A stretch of DNA of 33,264 nt, from contig CALQHT020000034.1 of the NCBI GenBank assembly GCA_943330455.2, positions 1-33,264 on the forward strand, in the 5' to 3' direction. This DNA is from Nitrosovibrio sp. Nv4 (GTDB taxonomy: Bacteria; Pseudomonadota; Alphaproteobacteria; Acetobacterales; Acetobacteraceae). Within the stretch, counting starts at the first letter, position 1. Each line of letters starts with the position of its first letter. This document shows positions 24,461 to 32,921 of this stretch, in pieces. A program made the translations under genes and the position numbers. The notes under the pieces were generated by a model, which ran no database searches, was not told the DNA's origin, and was given only the letters and a program-made list of their open reading frames with translations.

Positions 24461-24472
24461 TGATATATATCA
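24461..24472. promoter_or_regulatory. AT-rich palindrome TGATATATATCA
   Basis: A perfect 12-bp palindrome in an AT-rich patch of a GC-rich genome, flanked by AAA on the left and ATTT on the right. It has the form of an operator or promoter element, but no supported gene follows it on either strand. Confidence 0.25.
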
Positions 24473-24572
24473 ATTTACCGGATGTCCAGTTAGAAGATCG
24501 ACAGTTCCCATCCTGGTGGCCCGAGTCGTTCAAAATGTCGGGTTGTACCATCGACCGATGTACCGCCCTTAC

Positions 24573-24602
24573 CGTCATTGCCGAACTTGACCCGGCAACC
24601 GG
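24573..24602 (+). repeat. Half copy of the REP-like palindromic repeat
   Basis: The block CGTCATTGCCGAACTTGACC and the following CGGCAACC match the left arm of the intact repeat at 27350-27380 with few changes. The right arm is degenerate here (GCAGGTTGCCAGGACATGCG near 24619). Confidence 0.6.
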
Positions 24603-24782
24603 TTCCCGCGGTCGACGCGCAGGTTGCCAGGACATGCGTGGATGGCTTCTGTCTAGCAAGGAATTTCCGCGTATCGCTTGCGTCCAATGGATACTCTCCA
24701 CATCGGCATCCCTGGCCGGATAACAGTCAGTTTCGTTGTTTGGCCGGGGGCCGTTTCTTCGTCCCGGCCTGATGACACATGG

Positions 24783-24903
24783 GACGCCGCGCCGAACCAC
24801 GGCCAGGGATGGCCACCGCCCTTGCGGCGCGAAGCGTCCTTCACGGTGGTTCGGCGCGGCGTCACGCGCGATCAAGGGCGGGCCAGACCAGCCATGCCCT
24901 GGC
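24783..24903. repeat. Two interleaved inverted repeats
   Basis: Repeat A is a perfect 18-bp inverted pair, GACGCCGCGCCGAACCAC at 24783-24800 with its complement at 24846-24863. Repeat B pairs GCCAGGGATGGC and CCGCCCTTG (24802-24824), inside the loop of A, with CAAGGGCGG and GCCATGCCCTGGC (24873-24903), outside A, with small interruptions. The order A, B, A', B' means both stems together form a pseudoknot, or that they exclude each other. No gene overlaps. Confidence 0.75.
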
Positions 24904-24942
24904 GGTGAACCGGTTCGCTCGACCGGCGAAGCGCTGGTTTTT

Positions 24943-25140
24943 CTAATCCCTCCCATACAAAAGCGGTGAAGGAACATCGATAGGAGCGTCGAGGTCGACA
25001 ATGGCCTGCAACGCCTCGGCCGTCGGCGTTTCGACCAGCGTGTCCGGCAATGCTTCGAGCCAGGCGGCATAAGCCGCTCGCAGCGCCAGCAGTTCCGCGT
25101 CGAGACGGTCGCCCTCCCGCGGACCCGGGACCGCATGCAT
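24943..25140 (-). CDS. Small hypothetical protein
   Basis: A 65-residue acidic, helix-forming protein: MHAVPGPREGDRLDAELLAL, then RAAYAAWLEALPDTLVE and ATAEALQAIVDLD, ending PSPLLYGRD. Amphipathic leucine/alanine helices and normal codon use suggest real coding, and I recall similar short unnamed proteins in Acetobacteraceae. The ribosome binding site is poor (AGAGAGG about 10 bases upstream of ATG 25140). It is divergent from the ABC importer genes. Function unknown. Confidence 0.5.
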   Translation of the reverse strand: MHAVPGPREGDRLDAELLALRAAYAAWLEALPDTLVETPTAEALQAIVDLDAPIDVPSPLLYGRD

Positions 25141-25301
25141 CAAGGTCTCGACCTCTCTGAGGGAGCAACGAGCCGATCCCGGACATCCTGGCATCACGGC
25201 ACCGGACCCCAACGGTCGCTTGACTTCATGCCCCACGATCCAGAGAGTCCGCGCCAGCGAAGCGCGACGGCCGTTCGGCCGAATGAGGGGGAAACGCAGG
25301 C

Positions 25302-27233
25302 ATGCAACCAAATATCGGACGACGGACCGCGCTGTTCGCCTCGATCGGCACCCTGATCGCCGGCTTTGCCGTTCCGGCCGGCGCGCAGTCGCCCCGCTAT
25401 GCCGATGCCCCCGCCCTCGCCGAACAGGTCCGCGCCGGACGCTTGCCGGCGGTCACGGACCGTCTGCCGGAAACGCCATTGGTGGTCCCGGTCGTCGAGC
25501 GGGTCGGCGAGTATGGCGGTGTTTGGCGGCGGGCCTTCCTCGGCCCGGCTGATGCCAACAACTATGTTCGCGTCGTCTATGATGGGCTGTTCCGCTTTTC
25601 CCCCGATGGCGCCAAGATCGAGCCCAAGATCGCCGCCGGTGCGGAACCCTCGGCGGATTTCCGAACCTGGACGATCAATCTGCGCAAGGGCGCGCGCTGG
25701 TCGGATGGCACGAAGTTCACCGCCGATGATATCTTGTTCTGGTACAAGGACGTTCTGCTCAACAAGGAGCTGACGCCGACGCTTCCGGGCTGGATCCGCA
25801 ACGCGGACGGATCGGCCGCCACGGTGGAGAAGGTCGACGACCACGCGATCCGCTTCACCTATGCCGCGCCCGCGACCTTGTTTCTGACCGCGGTGGCCAA
25901 CCAGGATGGCGCCGACCGCACCTATGCGATGTTCCTGCCGGCGCATTATCTGAAGAAATTCCATCCGGCCCATGCCGCCAAGGAAGACATCGACAAGGCC
26001 ATCCAGGCCGCCGGCTTCAAGACATGGACCGAACTGTTTGCCAATCGCAACGCGCCGCCCGAGAATCCGGAGCGTCCTACGATGGCCGCCTGGGTTCCCG
26101 CGTCTCGGGCGAGCGACCCGGTGTTTACGTTGCGCAGGAACCCGTATTTCGTGGGGGTCGATTCCGCCGGCAACCAGTTGCCCTATATCGACGAGGTCCG
26201 GTTCACCTATTTCGCCGACGTGCAGGCTCTGAACCTCGCAGCCATTGCCGGCAATTTCGACATGCAGGAACGCCATATCCAGATGACCAATTTCCCGGTC
26301 TTCAAGGATCAGGAAAAGACCGGCAAATATCGCATCATCACCTGGCCGACCTTCGGCGGCGCGGACGCGGTCATCGCAATCAACCAGACCTACACAGCCG
26401 ATCCCGCCATGGGCAAGGTGATGGCGGAGAAGAATTTCCGGGTCGCTCTCTCGCTGGCCATCAACCGCGACCAGATCAAGGAGTCGGTGTTCCTGGGCCT
26501 CGGTGAGGCGCGCCAGGGCGTGCCGGCGCCGTGGCATCCGTATTTCCCAGGCGCCGAATGGGCGCAGAAATACACCGGCTACGATCAGGCCGAGGCGAAC
26601 AAGTTGCTCGACGGCATCGGCCTGAACAAGCGCGATGCCCAGGGCATGCGCCTGCTGCCAAACGGCAAACCGGCGACGATCGAAATCAGCGTCGTGCCGG
26701 CCTTCGGGGCCTGGCCGGACGTCGCCTTACTGGTTTCCAAGGACTGGGAAGCGGTGGGGATCAAGACCATCGTGCAGATCCGCGAACGCGCCCTTCACTT
26801 CAAGATGAACGAGAACAACGAGTTGATGGCGGAGGTCTGGAACGAAGACACCAGCGCCTTCCCCTATACCGGCAATGCCAAGGTCGATCCGCGCAACGCG
26901 CCGATCCTGACCATCGGCCCGCTATGGCGGCGGTGGTACGCCACCGGCGGCAAGGACGGTATGGAACCCCCGGCCGAAATGAAGCGCATCGTGCAGATCG
27001 TCGATACGGCGCGCACGGTCGGACCAGACGAGCAGATCAAGCTGTCGCAGGAGCTGTACCGGAACTGGGCCGAAAACGTCTACGAGATCGGCACCGTCGG
27101 CCTGACGCCGATGGTCCAGGGCGTCGTCGTCGCGGGCACCAAATTCCGCAACGTGCCCACGACCCTCGGCAACGACTGGCCGCTGCGCAGCCCCGGAAAC
27201 GCCCGCACGGAGCAGTTTTTCTTTGCGAAATGA
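25302..27233 (+). CDS. ABC importer substrate-binding protein, family 5 (peptide/opine/nickel type)
   Basis: A 643-residue periplasmic binding protein. The N-terminus (GRRTALFASIGTLIAGFAVPAGA) has a twin arginine followed by a mild hydrophobic segment, so Tat export is possible. The SBP_bac_5 core is clear: VYDGLFRFSPDGAKIEPKIA, TWTINLRKGARWSDGTKFTADDI near 120, and VALSLAINRDQIKESVFLG in the middle. It is longer than DppA/OppA (about 530-550), typical of a branch with extended N-terminal and C-terminal parts. Ligand is not predictable. ATG 25302 follows GAGGGG at a longish 9-14 base distance. It leads a five-gene importer but is separated from the first permease by 261 bp holding two repeats. 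Confidence 0.93.
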   Translation: MQPNIGRRTALFASIGTLIAGFAVPAGAQSPRYADAPALAEQVRAGRLPAVTDRLPETPLVVPVVERVGEYGGVWRRAFLGPADANNYVRVVYDGLFRFSPDGAKIEPKIAAGAEPSADFRTWTINLRKGARWSDGTKFTADDILFWYKDVLLNKELTPTLPGWIRNADGSAATVEKVDDHAIRFTYAAPATLFLTAVANQDGADRTYAMFLPAHYLKKFHPAHAAKEDIDKAIQAAGFKTWTELFANRNAPPENPERPTMAAWVPASRASDPVFTLRRNPYFVGVDSAGNQLPYIDEVRFTYFADVQALNLAAIAGNFDMQERHIQMTNFPVFKDQEKTGKYRIITWPTFGGADAVIAINQTYTADPAMGKVMAEKNFRVALSLAINRDQIKESVFLGLGEARQGVPAPWHPYFPGAEWAQKYTGYDQAEANKLLDGIGLNKRDAQGMRLLPNGKPATIEISVVPAFGAWPDVALLVSKDWEAVGIKTIVQIRERALHFKMNENNELMAEVWNEDTSAFPYTGNAKVDPRNAPILTIGPLWRRWYATGGKDGMEPPAEMKRIVQIVDTARTVGPDEQIKLSQELYRNWAENVYEIGTVGLTPMVQGVVVAGTKFRNVPTTLGNDWPLRSPGNARTEQFFFAK

Positions 27234-27276
27234 GGATAGGCGGATCGTCATACCAAGAGTCGGAAGCCCGCCTGAT

Positions 27277-27320
27277 GGGAACCCAACGGGCGGGAACCAA
27301 CGGGCGGGAACCCAACGGGC
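27277..27320 (+). repeat. Three tandem copies of GGGAACCCAACGGGC
   Basis: Units at 27277-27291, 27292-27305 (one C missing) and 27306-27320, followed by a partial unit (GGAAAG). They lie 43 bp after the binding-protein stop and just before the large palindrome. Confidence 0.85.
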
Positions 27321-27349
27321 GGAAAGAATGACCGATAGCGTCCCCTTAC

Positions 27350-27426
27350 CGTCATCGCCGGGCTTGACCCGGCAACCCGCGCTTCAACCGCGGGGGCGGG
27401 TTGCCGGGTCGAGCCCGGCAATGACG
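27350..27426. repeat. REP/BIME-like palindrome between binding protein and permease genes
   Basis: Two 31-bp arms (27350-27380 and 27396-27426) are complementary at 29 of 31 positions around a 15-nt loop. The arms begin CGTCATCGCCGGGCTTGACC, the form widely seen in alphaproteobacterial intergenic palindromes. Transcribed, this is a very stable stem-loop that could stabilise the upstream mRNA or attenuate read-through into the permease genes. Confidence 0.9.
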
Positions 27427-27494
27427 ACGGGGCGGCGAGGCGTTACGTCGCTCTCCCTTTCGACCGGTCGCTATCAAAGCCGGCCCCCGTCCGC

Positions 27495-28481
27495 ATGATC
27501 CGTTTCATCCTGCAGCGGCTGGCGCTGCTGCCGTTGCTGATGGTGATCTACTCCTTCGTCATCTTCGCGATCATGCAGGCGCCGCCCGGCGACTTCCTGA
27601 CCGCCTATGTCGCGACCCTGGCGTCCTCGGGAAGCTCGATCAGCGCGGATCAGATCCAGGCACTGCGCCACGACTACGGCCTCGACCAGCCGTTCATCGT
27701 GCAATACGGGCTGTGGATGAAAAGCCTGTTGCAGGGCAACATGGGCCTGTCCTTGGAATACCAGCGCCCGAATGTCGACCTGATCGGGGAGCAACTGGGG
27801 CTGACCATCGCGCTGGCCCTGTTTTCCTTCGTGCTGACCTGGGCGATCGCGGTTCCCGCCGGCATCTACTCGGCAACCCATCCGCGCTCGATCGTCGATC
27901 ATGCCCTGACCGTCATCAACTATGTCGGCGTCGCCACCCCGAACTTCATGCTCGCTTTGATCCTGATGTGGGTCGCGTTCGCCTATTTCGATGTCAGCAT
28001 CACCGGCCTTTACTCGCCCGAGTTCGTCGATGCGCCCTGGAGCATCGCCCGCGTCCTCGACCTCCTCGCCCATATCTGGCTCCCCGCCATCGTGCTCGGT
28101 ATTGCCGGCACCGCGCGCCTCAGCCGCATCATGCGCGCCAACCTGCTGGACGAGCTCAACAAGCCCTATGTCGTGACGGCCCGCGCGAAGGGCATGAAAG
28201 AATGGCGGTTGGTGCTGCGCTATCCGGTGCGCCTGGCGTTCAATCCCCTGGTCAGCACGATCGGCTGGTATCTGCCGGCGCTGTTTTCCGGCAGCCTGAT
28301 CGTCGCCACGGTGATGAACCTGCCCAATATCGGCCCGCTGCTGCTGCGCGCTCTGATCAACCAGGACATGTACCTCGCCGGCGGCATACTGCTGATTTAC
28401 TCGTTCCTGACCATCCTCGGGACCTTGCTGTCCGACGTGCTGCTCGCGCTGATCGACCCGCGCATTCGCGTGGAGAACTGA
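27495..28481 (+). CDS. ABC importer permease, DppB-like
   Basis: A 328-residue inner-membrane subunit with six hydrophobic segments. The first helix (MIRFILQRLALLPLLMVIYSFVIF) and the following APPGDF with YGLDQPFIVQYGLWMKSLLQGNMG are standard for DppB/OppB. The EAA loop that docks the ATPases is YVVTARAKGMKEWRLVLRYPVR. ATG 27495 has no strong ribosome binding site. The next permease starts four bases after its stop. Confidence 0.93.
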   Translation: MIRFILQRLALLPLLMVIYSFVIFAIMQAPPGDFLTAYVATLASSGSSISADQIQALRHDYGLDQPFIVQYGLWMKSLLQGNMGLSLEYQRPNVDLIGEQLGLTIALALFSFVLTWAIAVPAGIYSATHPRSIVDHALTVINYVGVATPNFMLALILMWVAFAYFDVSITGLYSPEFVDAPWSIARVLDLLAHIWLPAIVLGIAGTARLSRIMRANLLDELNKPYVVTARAKGMKEWRLVLRYPVRLAFNPLVSTIGWYLPALFSGSLIVATVMNLPNIGPLLLRALINQDMYLAGGILLIYSFLTILGTLLSDVLLALIDPRIRVEN

Positions 28482-28485
28482 CACG

Positions 28486-29604
28486 ATGTCAGCCCAGGTC
28501 GATACGACCGGAGCCGCCGCCGAGGACCGGGTCGCCGTTGCCTCCAACTGGCGCCTGGTATGGTGGCGTTTCCGCCGCCACCATCTGGCGATGGCCAGCG
28601 CGGTCTTCCTGATCGTTCTCTACATCGTCGTGCTGCTGCCCGATTTCTTCGCGACCCAGGACCCGGAACGCACCGACGCGCGCCAAGCCTTCATCCCGGT
28701 GCAGATGATCCACCTGTTCGACGACGGCGCCCTCGCGCCCTGGGTGCCGGCGATCGTCGGCAAGCGCAATCCGGTGACCCTGCGCATGGAATGGCAGATC
28801 GATCCGTCCCGCAAGGTGCGCATCCATTTCTTCGCCCCCGGCCCCAAATGGCGAGTCCTGGGGCTGTTCGAGACCAACCTGCACCTCATCGCCCCGGCCG
28901 ATCCGAAACAACGCATTTTCCTGCTGGGGTCGGACCGCCTCGGTCGAGACCAGTGGTCGCGCATCATGCATGGCACGCAAACCTCGATGACGGTCGGGCT
29001 GGTCGCGGTGGCGCTCAGCGTCATTCTCGGAATCGTGTTGGGGGGCATATCGGGCTATGTCGGCGGCAAGACCGACCAGGTGATCCAGCGCCTGATCGAG
29101 CTGCTGCAATCCGTCCCGACCATCCCGATCTGGCTGGCGCTCTCCGCCGCCCTGCCCCGCGACTGGACACCGATCCAGGTGTTCTTCGCGATCACCGTGA
29201 TCCTGTCTTTGGTGGGTTGGACGACCTTGGGCCGCGAAGTGCGCGGCCGTTTCCTGGCGCTGCGGGAGGAGGATTTCGTGCTCGCCGCTCGTCTGGCCGG
29301 CTGTTCGCGCGCGCGGATTATCCTGCGGCACATGATGCCGACCTTTCTCAGTCACATCATCGCGACCAGTTCGCTCGCCATCCCGGTCATGATCATCAAC
29401 GAGACCTCGCTGTCCTTCCTCGGCCTGGGCATAAGGCCGCCGGCGATCAGCCTGGGTGTCCTGCTGCAAGAGGCCCAGAACATCCAGACCCTGGCGTTGG
29501 CGCCCTGGCTGCTGATCCCCGGTCTGGTCGTCATCGTTTCTGTGCTGGCGTTCAATCTCGTCGGCGACGGGCTGCGCGATGCCGCCGACCCGTATAGCCA
29601 ATAG
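28486..29604 (+). CDS. ABC importer permease, DppC-like, with large periplasmic insertion
   Basis: A 372-residue inner-membrane partner of the preceding permease. After the first helix (MASAVFLIVLYIVVLLPDFFA) comes a hydrophilic section of about 110 residues before GSDRLGRDQWSRIMHGTQTSM, longer than the roughly 45 residues in DppC; this larger external domain goes with the long binding protein. The EAA loop is FVLAARLAGCSRARIILRHM, and the end (NLVGDGLRDAADP) is typical of DppC/OppC. Its stop lies 10 bp before the first ATPase gene. Confidence 0.92.
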   Translation: MSAQVDTTGAAAEDRVAVASNWRLVWWRFRRHHLAMASAVFLIVLYIVVLLPDFFATQDPERTDARQAFIPVQMIHLFDDGALAPWVPAIVGKRNPVTLRMEWQIDPSRKVRIHFFAPGPKWRVLGLFETNLHLIAPADPKQRIFLLGSDRLGRDQWSRIMHGTQTSMTVGLVAVALSVILGIVLGGISGYVGGKTDQVIQRLIELLQSVPTIPIWLALSAALPRDWTPIQVFFAITVILSLVGWTTLGREVRGRFLALREEDFVLAARLAGCSRARIILRHMMPTFLSHIIATSSLAIPVMIINETSLSFLGLGIRPPAISLGVLLQEAQNIQTLALAPWLLIPGLVVIVSVLAFNLVGDGLRDAADPYSQ

Positions 29605-29614
29605 GCGGCGAACG

Positions 29615-30658
29615 ATGAGCCAATCCGCCGCCGCCCCCCTGCTCTCTGTCCGCAACCTGCGGGTTTCGTTTGCACTGGACGACGGCGTGGTGCGCGCGGT
29701 CGACGGCACCAGCTTCGACGTCATGCCCGGCCAGGTCCTGGGCATTGTCGGCGAAAGCGGCTGCGGCAAGAGCGTCACCATGAAGGCGATCCTGCAACTG
29801 ATCGACCGCCCCGGCCGCATCACACACGGGGAAATCCTGTTTCGCCGCGAGGGGTCCGAGGTCATCGACCTCGCCCGCCTGCCCCCACGCGGTCCGGCGC
29901 TGCGGGAAATCCGCGGCGGCGAGATCGCGCTGATCCCGCAGGAACCGATGGCCTCCTTCAGCCCGGTCCACACCGTCGGCGATCAGATCGTCGAGGCCAT
30001 TCTGCTGCACGCGCATCGGTGGCATGCGGACGGACGGCGCATCAGCCGCCGCGAGGCCCGCGAGATCACCATCGGTCTGTTCCGCGACGTTGGCATCTCG
30101 ATGCCGGAACAGCGCATCGACGCCTATTCCTGGCAATTGTCCGGCGGGCTGCGCCAACGCGCCATGATCGCCATGGCGCTGTCCTGCCGGCCCCGCCTGC
30201 TGATCGCGGATGAACCGACCACCGCCATCGATGTAACGACCCAGGCGCAGGTGCTGGCCCTGCTGCACGACCTCAAGGACCGATACAACACCGCCATCAT
30301 CTTCATCACCCACGACCTGGGCGTGATCGCACAGATGGCGAGCTACGTGGTCGTCATGTATCTCGGCCGGGTCATGGAGCAGGGGCCGGTGGACGACATC
30401 TTCCATGCGCCACGCCATCCGTATACGCAGGCGTTGCTACGCTCGATGCCAGGCCTGCACGGACGCACAAGAGTGCCCCTACCCGTCATCACCGGCGCCC
30501 TCCCACACCCCTTCAACCGTCCGCTCGGCTGTCCATTCCATCCGCGCTGCCCCGATGTCATGGCACAATGTTCCGCCGCGACGCCCAGCCTGGAACCGGT
30601 CGGCGTCGAGCAACTGGCAAGCTGCTTCCTGCACAGTGACAAGGTGGACGCATCATGA
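29615..30658 (+). CDS. ABC importer ATPase, DppD-like
   Basis: A 347-residue cytoplasmic ATPase. Walker A is GESGCGKS at 46-53, the signature is LSGGLRQR, Walker B is [12 protein letters not shown], and the H-loop is FITHDLG. The C-terminal oligopeptide-transporter extension carries the usual cysteine cluster ([16 protein letters not shown]). ATG 29615 gives a family-typical start; an in-frame ATG at 29579 would overlap the permease gene. Its stop overlaps the next gene as ATGA (30655-30658). Confidence 0.94.
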   Translation: MSQSAAAPLLSVRNLRVSFALDDGVVRAVDGTSFDVMPGQVLGIVGESGCGKSVTMKAILQLIDRPGRITHGEILFRREGSEVIDLARLPPRGPALREIRGGEIALIPQEPMASFSPVHTVGDQIVEAILLHAHRWHADGRRISRREAREITIGLFRDVGISMPEQRIDAYSWQLSGGLRQRAMIAMALSCRPRLLIADEPTTAIDVTTQAQVLALLHDLKDRYNTAIIFITHDLGVIAQMASYVVVMYLGRVMEQGPVDDIFHAPRHPYTQALLRSMPGLHGRTRVPLPVITGALPHPFNRPLGCPFHPRCPDVMAQCSAATPSLEPVGVEQLASCFLHSDKVDAS

Positions 30659-31689
30659 CCGCGGCGCAGCCTCTGCTCGACGTCCGCGGCCTGCAGAAAT
30701 TCTTTCCGATCACCAAGGGGTTCCTGCAGCGCGTGACGGGGCAGGTGCGCGCGGTCGATGGCGTCGATTTCACGGTTGCGGAAGGCGAGACGCTCGGTCT
30801 GGTCGGCGAAAGCGGGTGCGGCAAGACCACCGCGTCCCGCTGCATCCTGCGTGCCATCGATCCCACCGGCGGGCAGATCCTGTATCGGACCCGCAACGGC
30901 GCGACGGTCGATCTCGCCACCCTGGGACCCGCCGAATTGCGGCCGCTGCGCGCGGAAATCCAGATGATCTTTCAGGATCCGTTCGGCTCGCTCAATCCGC
31001 GCATGACCCTGCTGGACAATGTGGGAGAGCCGCTGCTGGTCAACGGCGTGCGCAACCGGCGGGACCGGGCCGATCAGGTGGCGGAACTGCTGCGCCTTGT
31101 GGGACTGCGGCCGGAGTTCATGCATCGCTTCCCGCATGCGTTCAGCGGCGGCCAGCGCCAGCGCATCGGCATTGCGCGGGCGTTGGCGACCAATCCTCGG
31201 CTGGTCGTCGCCGATGAGCCGGTGTCCGCACTGGACGTTTCGGTGCAGGCCCAGGTCCTCAATCTGTTGCTGGAGCTTCAGACAAGGCTGAAACTGACGT
31301 TTCTGTTCGTCGCCCACGATCTTTCGGTCGTGCGTCACATCTCGGATCGTATCGCCGTGATGTATGTCGGCCAGTTGGTGGAACTGGCCCCGACCGAGGC
31401 GTTGTTCGACCGCCCGCGCCATCCCTACACGGCCGCTCTGATGCGCGCCGTGCCGGTGGCGGACCCTCGGGTGCGGACCATCGACGGCGTGCTTGGCGGA
31501 GAAGTCCCAAGTCCCGCGGCACCGCCGTCCGGCTGCTACTTCCACCCCCGCTGCCGCCATGCCGAGGCTCGGTGCCGCCAGGAAGCGCCGGCGCTGCGGG
31601 AAATCGCGCCCGGCCATTTCGCCCGCTGTCACCTGGCCGAACAAATGCCAGCCGCCGATCCGAGCCAGGCCGTCGCCGCCATCTCGTAA
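30655..31689 (+). CDS. ABC importer ATPase, DppF-like
   Basis: A 344-residue second ATPase of the importer, forming a heterodimer with the preceding one. Walker A is GESGCGKTT, the Q-loop is [15 protein letters not shown], the signature is [15 protein letters not shown], Walker B is [12 protein letters not shown] and the H-loop is FVAHDLS. The C-terminal extension has [14 protein letters not shown], the cluster typical of this family. The 4-bp ATGA overlap indicates coupled translation and equal amounts of the two ATPases. It is the last gene of the importer unit. Confidence 0.95.
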   Translation: MTAAQPLLDVRGLQKFFPITKGFLQRVTGQVRAVDGVDFTVAEGETLGLVGESGCGKTTASRCILRAIDPTGGQILYRTRNGATVDLATLGPAELRPLRAEIQMIFQDPFGSLNPRMTLLDNVGEPLLVNGVRNRRDRADQVAELLRLVGLRPEFMHRFPHAFSGGQRQRIGIARALATNPRLVVADEPVSALDVSVQAQVLNLLLELQTRLKLTFLFVAHDLSVVRHISDRIAVMYVGQLVELAPTEALFDRPRHPYTAALMRAVPVADPRVRTIDGVLGGEVPSPAAPPSGCYFHPRCRHAEARCRQEAPALREIAPGHFARCHLAEQMPAADPSQAVAAIS

Positions 31690-31970
31690 CGGGTCCGGTT
31701 CTGCGCCCGGGGGAGCACCGATGCCACCGACCATTTTGGCCTTCGGGCTGGCTCGGGCATAATCGCTTCTTTTCGGCCACGGATGCCGAAGACAGTCATG
31801 GTGGCCGAATTCCCGCCATGACGGGGAAGGGGTGGTCCGTCGTTCCAGACGATTCGGCTGTCTCAGGACAAGGCCTTATACTATCCGGCCGAGACAATGG
31901 CCCATGGCATCATCCCCTCTACCCGATCGAGCCGCCCCCAACCATTCTATTGTCACAGGAGGAACCACAC
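31690..31970. other. Intergenic region after the importer operon
   Basis: About 280 bp with no supported gene and no strong hairpin. AGGAGGA at 31957-31963 is the ribosome binding site of the following reductase; the promoter must lie upstream but no clear -35/-10 pair is seen. Confidence 0.45.
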
Positions 31971-32921
31971 ATGACCGATGTCAAAGCCGTCGTCGTCGAT
32001 CCCGCCAGCAATGAGCGCCTGGCCATCAAATCGGTGCCACTCGCCCCCGCCTATCGCGATGAGGTGACCGTCCGGGTCCGCGCCATCTCGCTGAACCGTG
32101 GCGAGGTCAACCGCGCGGTCCGTTCCGCCGAACCCGGCTGGAGGCCCGGCTGGGACTTCGCCGGCATCATCGAGGAAACTGCCCCTGACGGCGGCGGTCC
32201 GGCCAAGGGCACCCGCGTCGTCGGCATTCTACCGTCCGGCGCCTGGGCGGAAGTCATCCGGGTTCCGCAAGAATCCGTCGCCGCCCTGCCCGACAGCGTA
32301 TCCGACGCCCAGGCCTCGACCTTGCCCGTGGCGGGCCTGACGGCGCTGCATGCGTTGCGCCAAGGCGGGATGCTGCTGGGCCGCAAGGTGCTGATCGATG
32401 GAGCCTCGGGCGGAGTCGGCCACCTGGCGTGCCAACTCGCGGCCGCATCGGGCGCCATCGTGTATGGACATGTGCGCAACGCTGCCTATCAGGCGATGGT
32501 CGCCGAGTGGTGCGGCGATCGCACGATCGTCGCACCGGACCTGGGGGCCGCGGCAGCGTTCGGGCCCTACCATCTGATCCTCGATTCCGTCGGAGGCTCC
32601 GCCCTGGGTGCCGCGTTGGGAATGCTGCGTCCGGACGGCACCTGCGTGACGTTCGGCGTGTCGGAATCGCCGAAAACCACCTTTGACAGCGGCGCCTTCT
32701 TCCGCTCCGGCGGTTCGCGGCTGTATGGGCTGGTCCTGTTTCCCGAATTGAAAAAAGTGGAGCCGGCGTCGGAAGGCCTCGCGATCCTGGCCGCCATGAT
32801 CGCGGGCGGGACGTTGAAGCCGCGTATCGAGATCGAGGCGAACTGGACCGAGATCGGCGCCGTCGCGCGCCAGTTGCTGGACCGCAGCTTCATGGGCAAG
32901 GCCGTGCTGCATCTGAGCTGA
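31971..32921 (+). CDS. Zinc-free MDR reductase (quinone oxidoreductase-like)
   Basis: A 316-residue medium-chain reductase. The GroES-like half (about 1-125) has LNRGEVNRAV and WDFAGIIEE, and the nucleotide-binding half starts with LIDGASGGVGHLACQLAAASGA. Zinc ligands are absent. It is a second, distant relative of the gene at 202-1176, with a shorter and less conserved sequence, so the two are not recent duplicates. ATG 31971 follows AGGAGGA by seven bases, the best ribosome binding site in the window, suggesting strong translation. Substrate unknown. Confidence 0.9.
   Translation: MTDVKAVVVDPASNERLAIKSVPLAPAYRDEVTVRVRAISLNRGEVNRAVRSAEPGWRPGWDFAGIIEETAPDGGGPAKGTRVVGILPSGAWAEVIRVPQESVAALPDSVSDAQASTLPVAGLTALHALRQGGMLLGRKVLIDGASGGVGHLACQLAAASGAIVYGHVRNAAYQAMVAEWCGDRTIVAPDLGAAAAFGPYHLILDSVGGSALGAALGMLRPDGTCVTFGVSESPKTTFDSGAFFRSGGSRLYGLVLFPELKKVEPASEGLAILAAMIAGGTLKPRIEIEANWTEIGAVARQLLDRSFMGKAVLHLS

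Larger units (their letters stand above)
22142..24942. other. Gene-poor region with repeats, AT-rich patches and decayed sequence
   Basis: About 2.8 kb with no intact gene I can support. Base composition is uneven: 22300-22520 and 24450-24500 are clearly AT-richer than the rest. It contains an ACACAA-ATA-TTGTGT palindrome (22433-22447), tandem and inverted repeats, a fragment of a 2OG-Fe(II) oxygenase gene, and REP-like pieces, listed separately. Frames at 24056-24364 (-) and 23622-23942 (-) look partly protein-like but match nothing I know. The picture is of an eroded insertion site between two intact transcription units. Confidence 0.6.
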
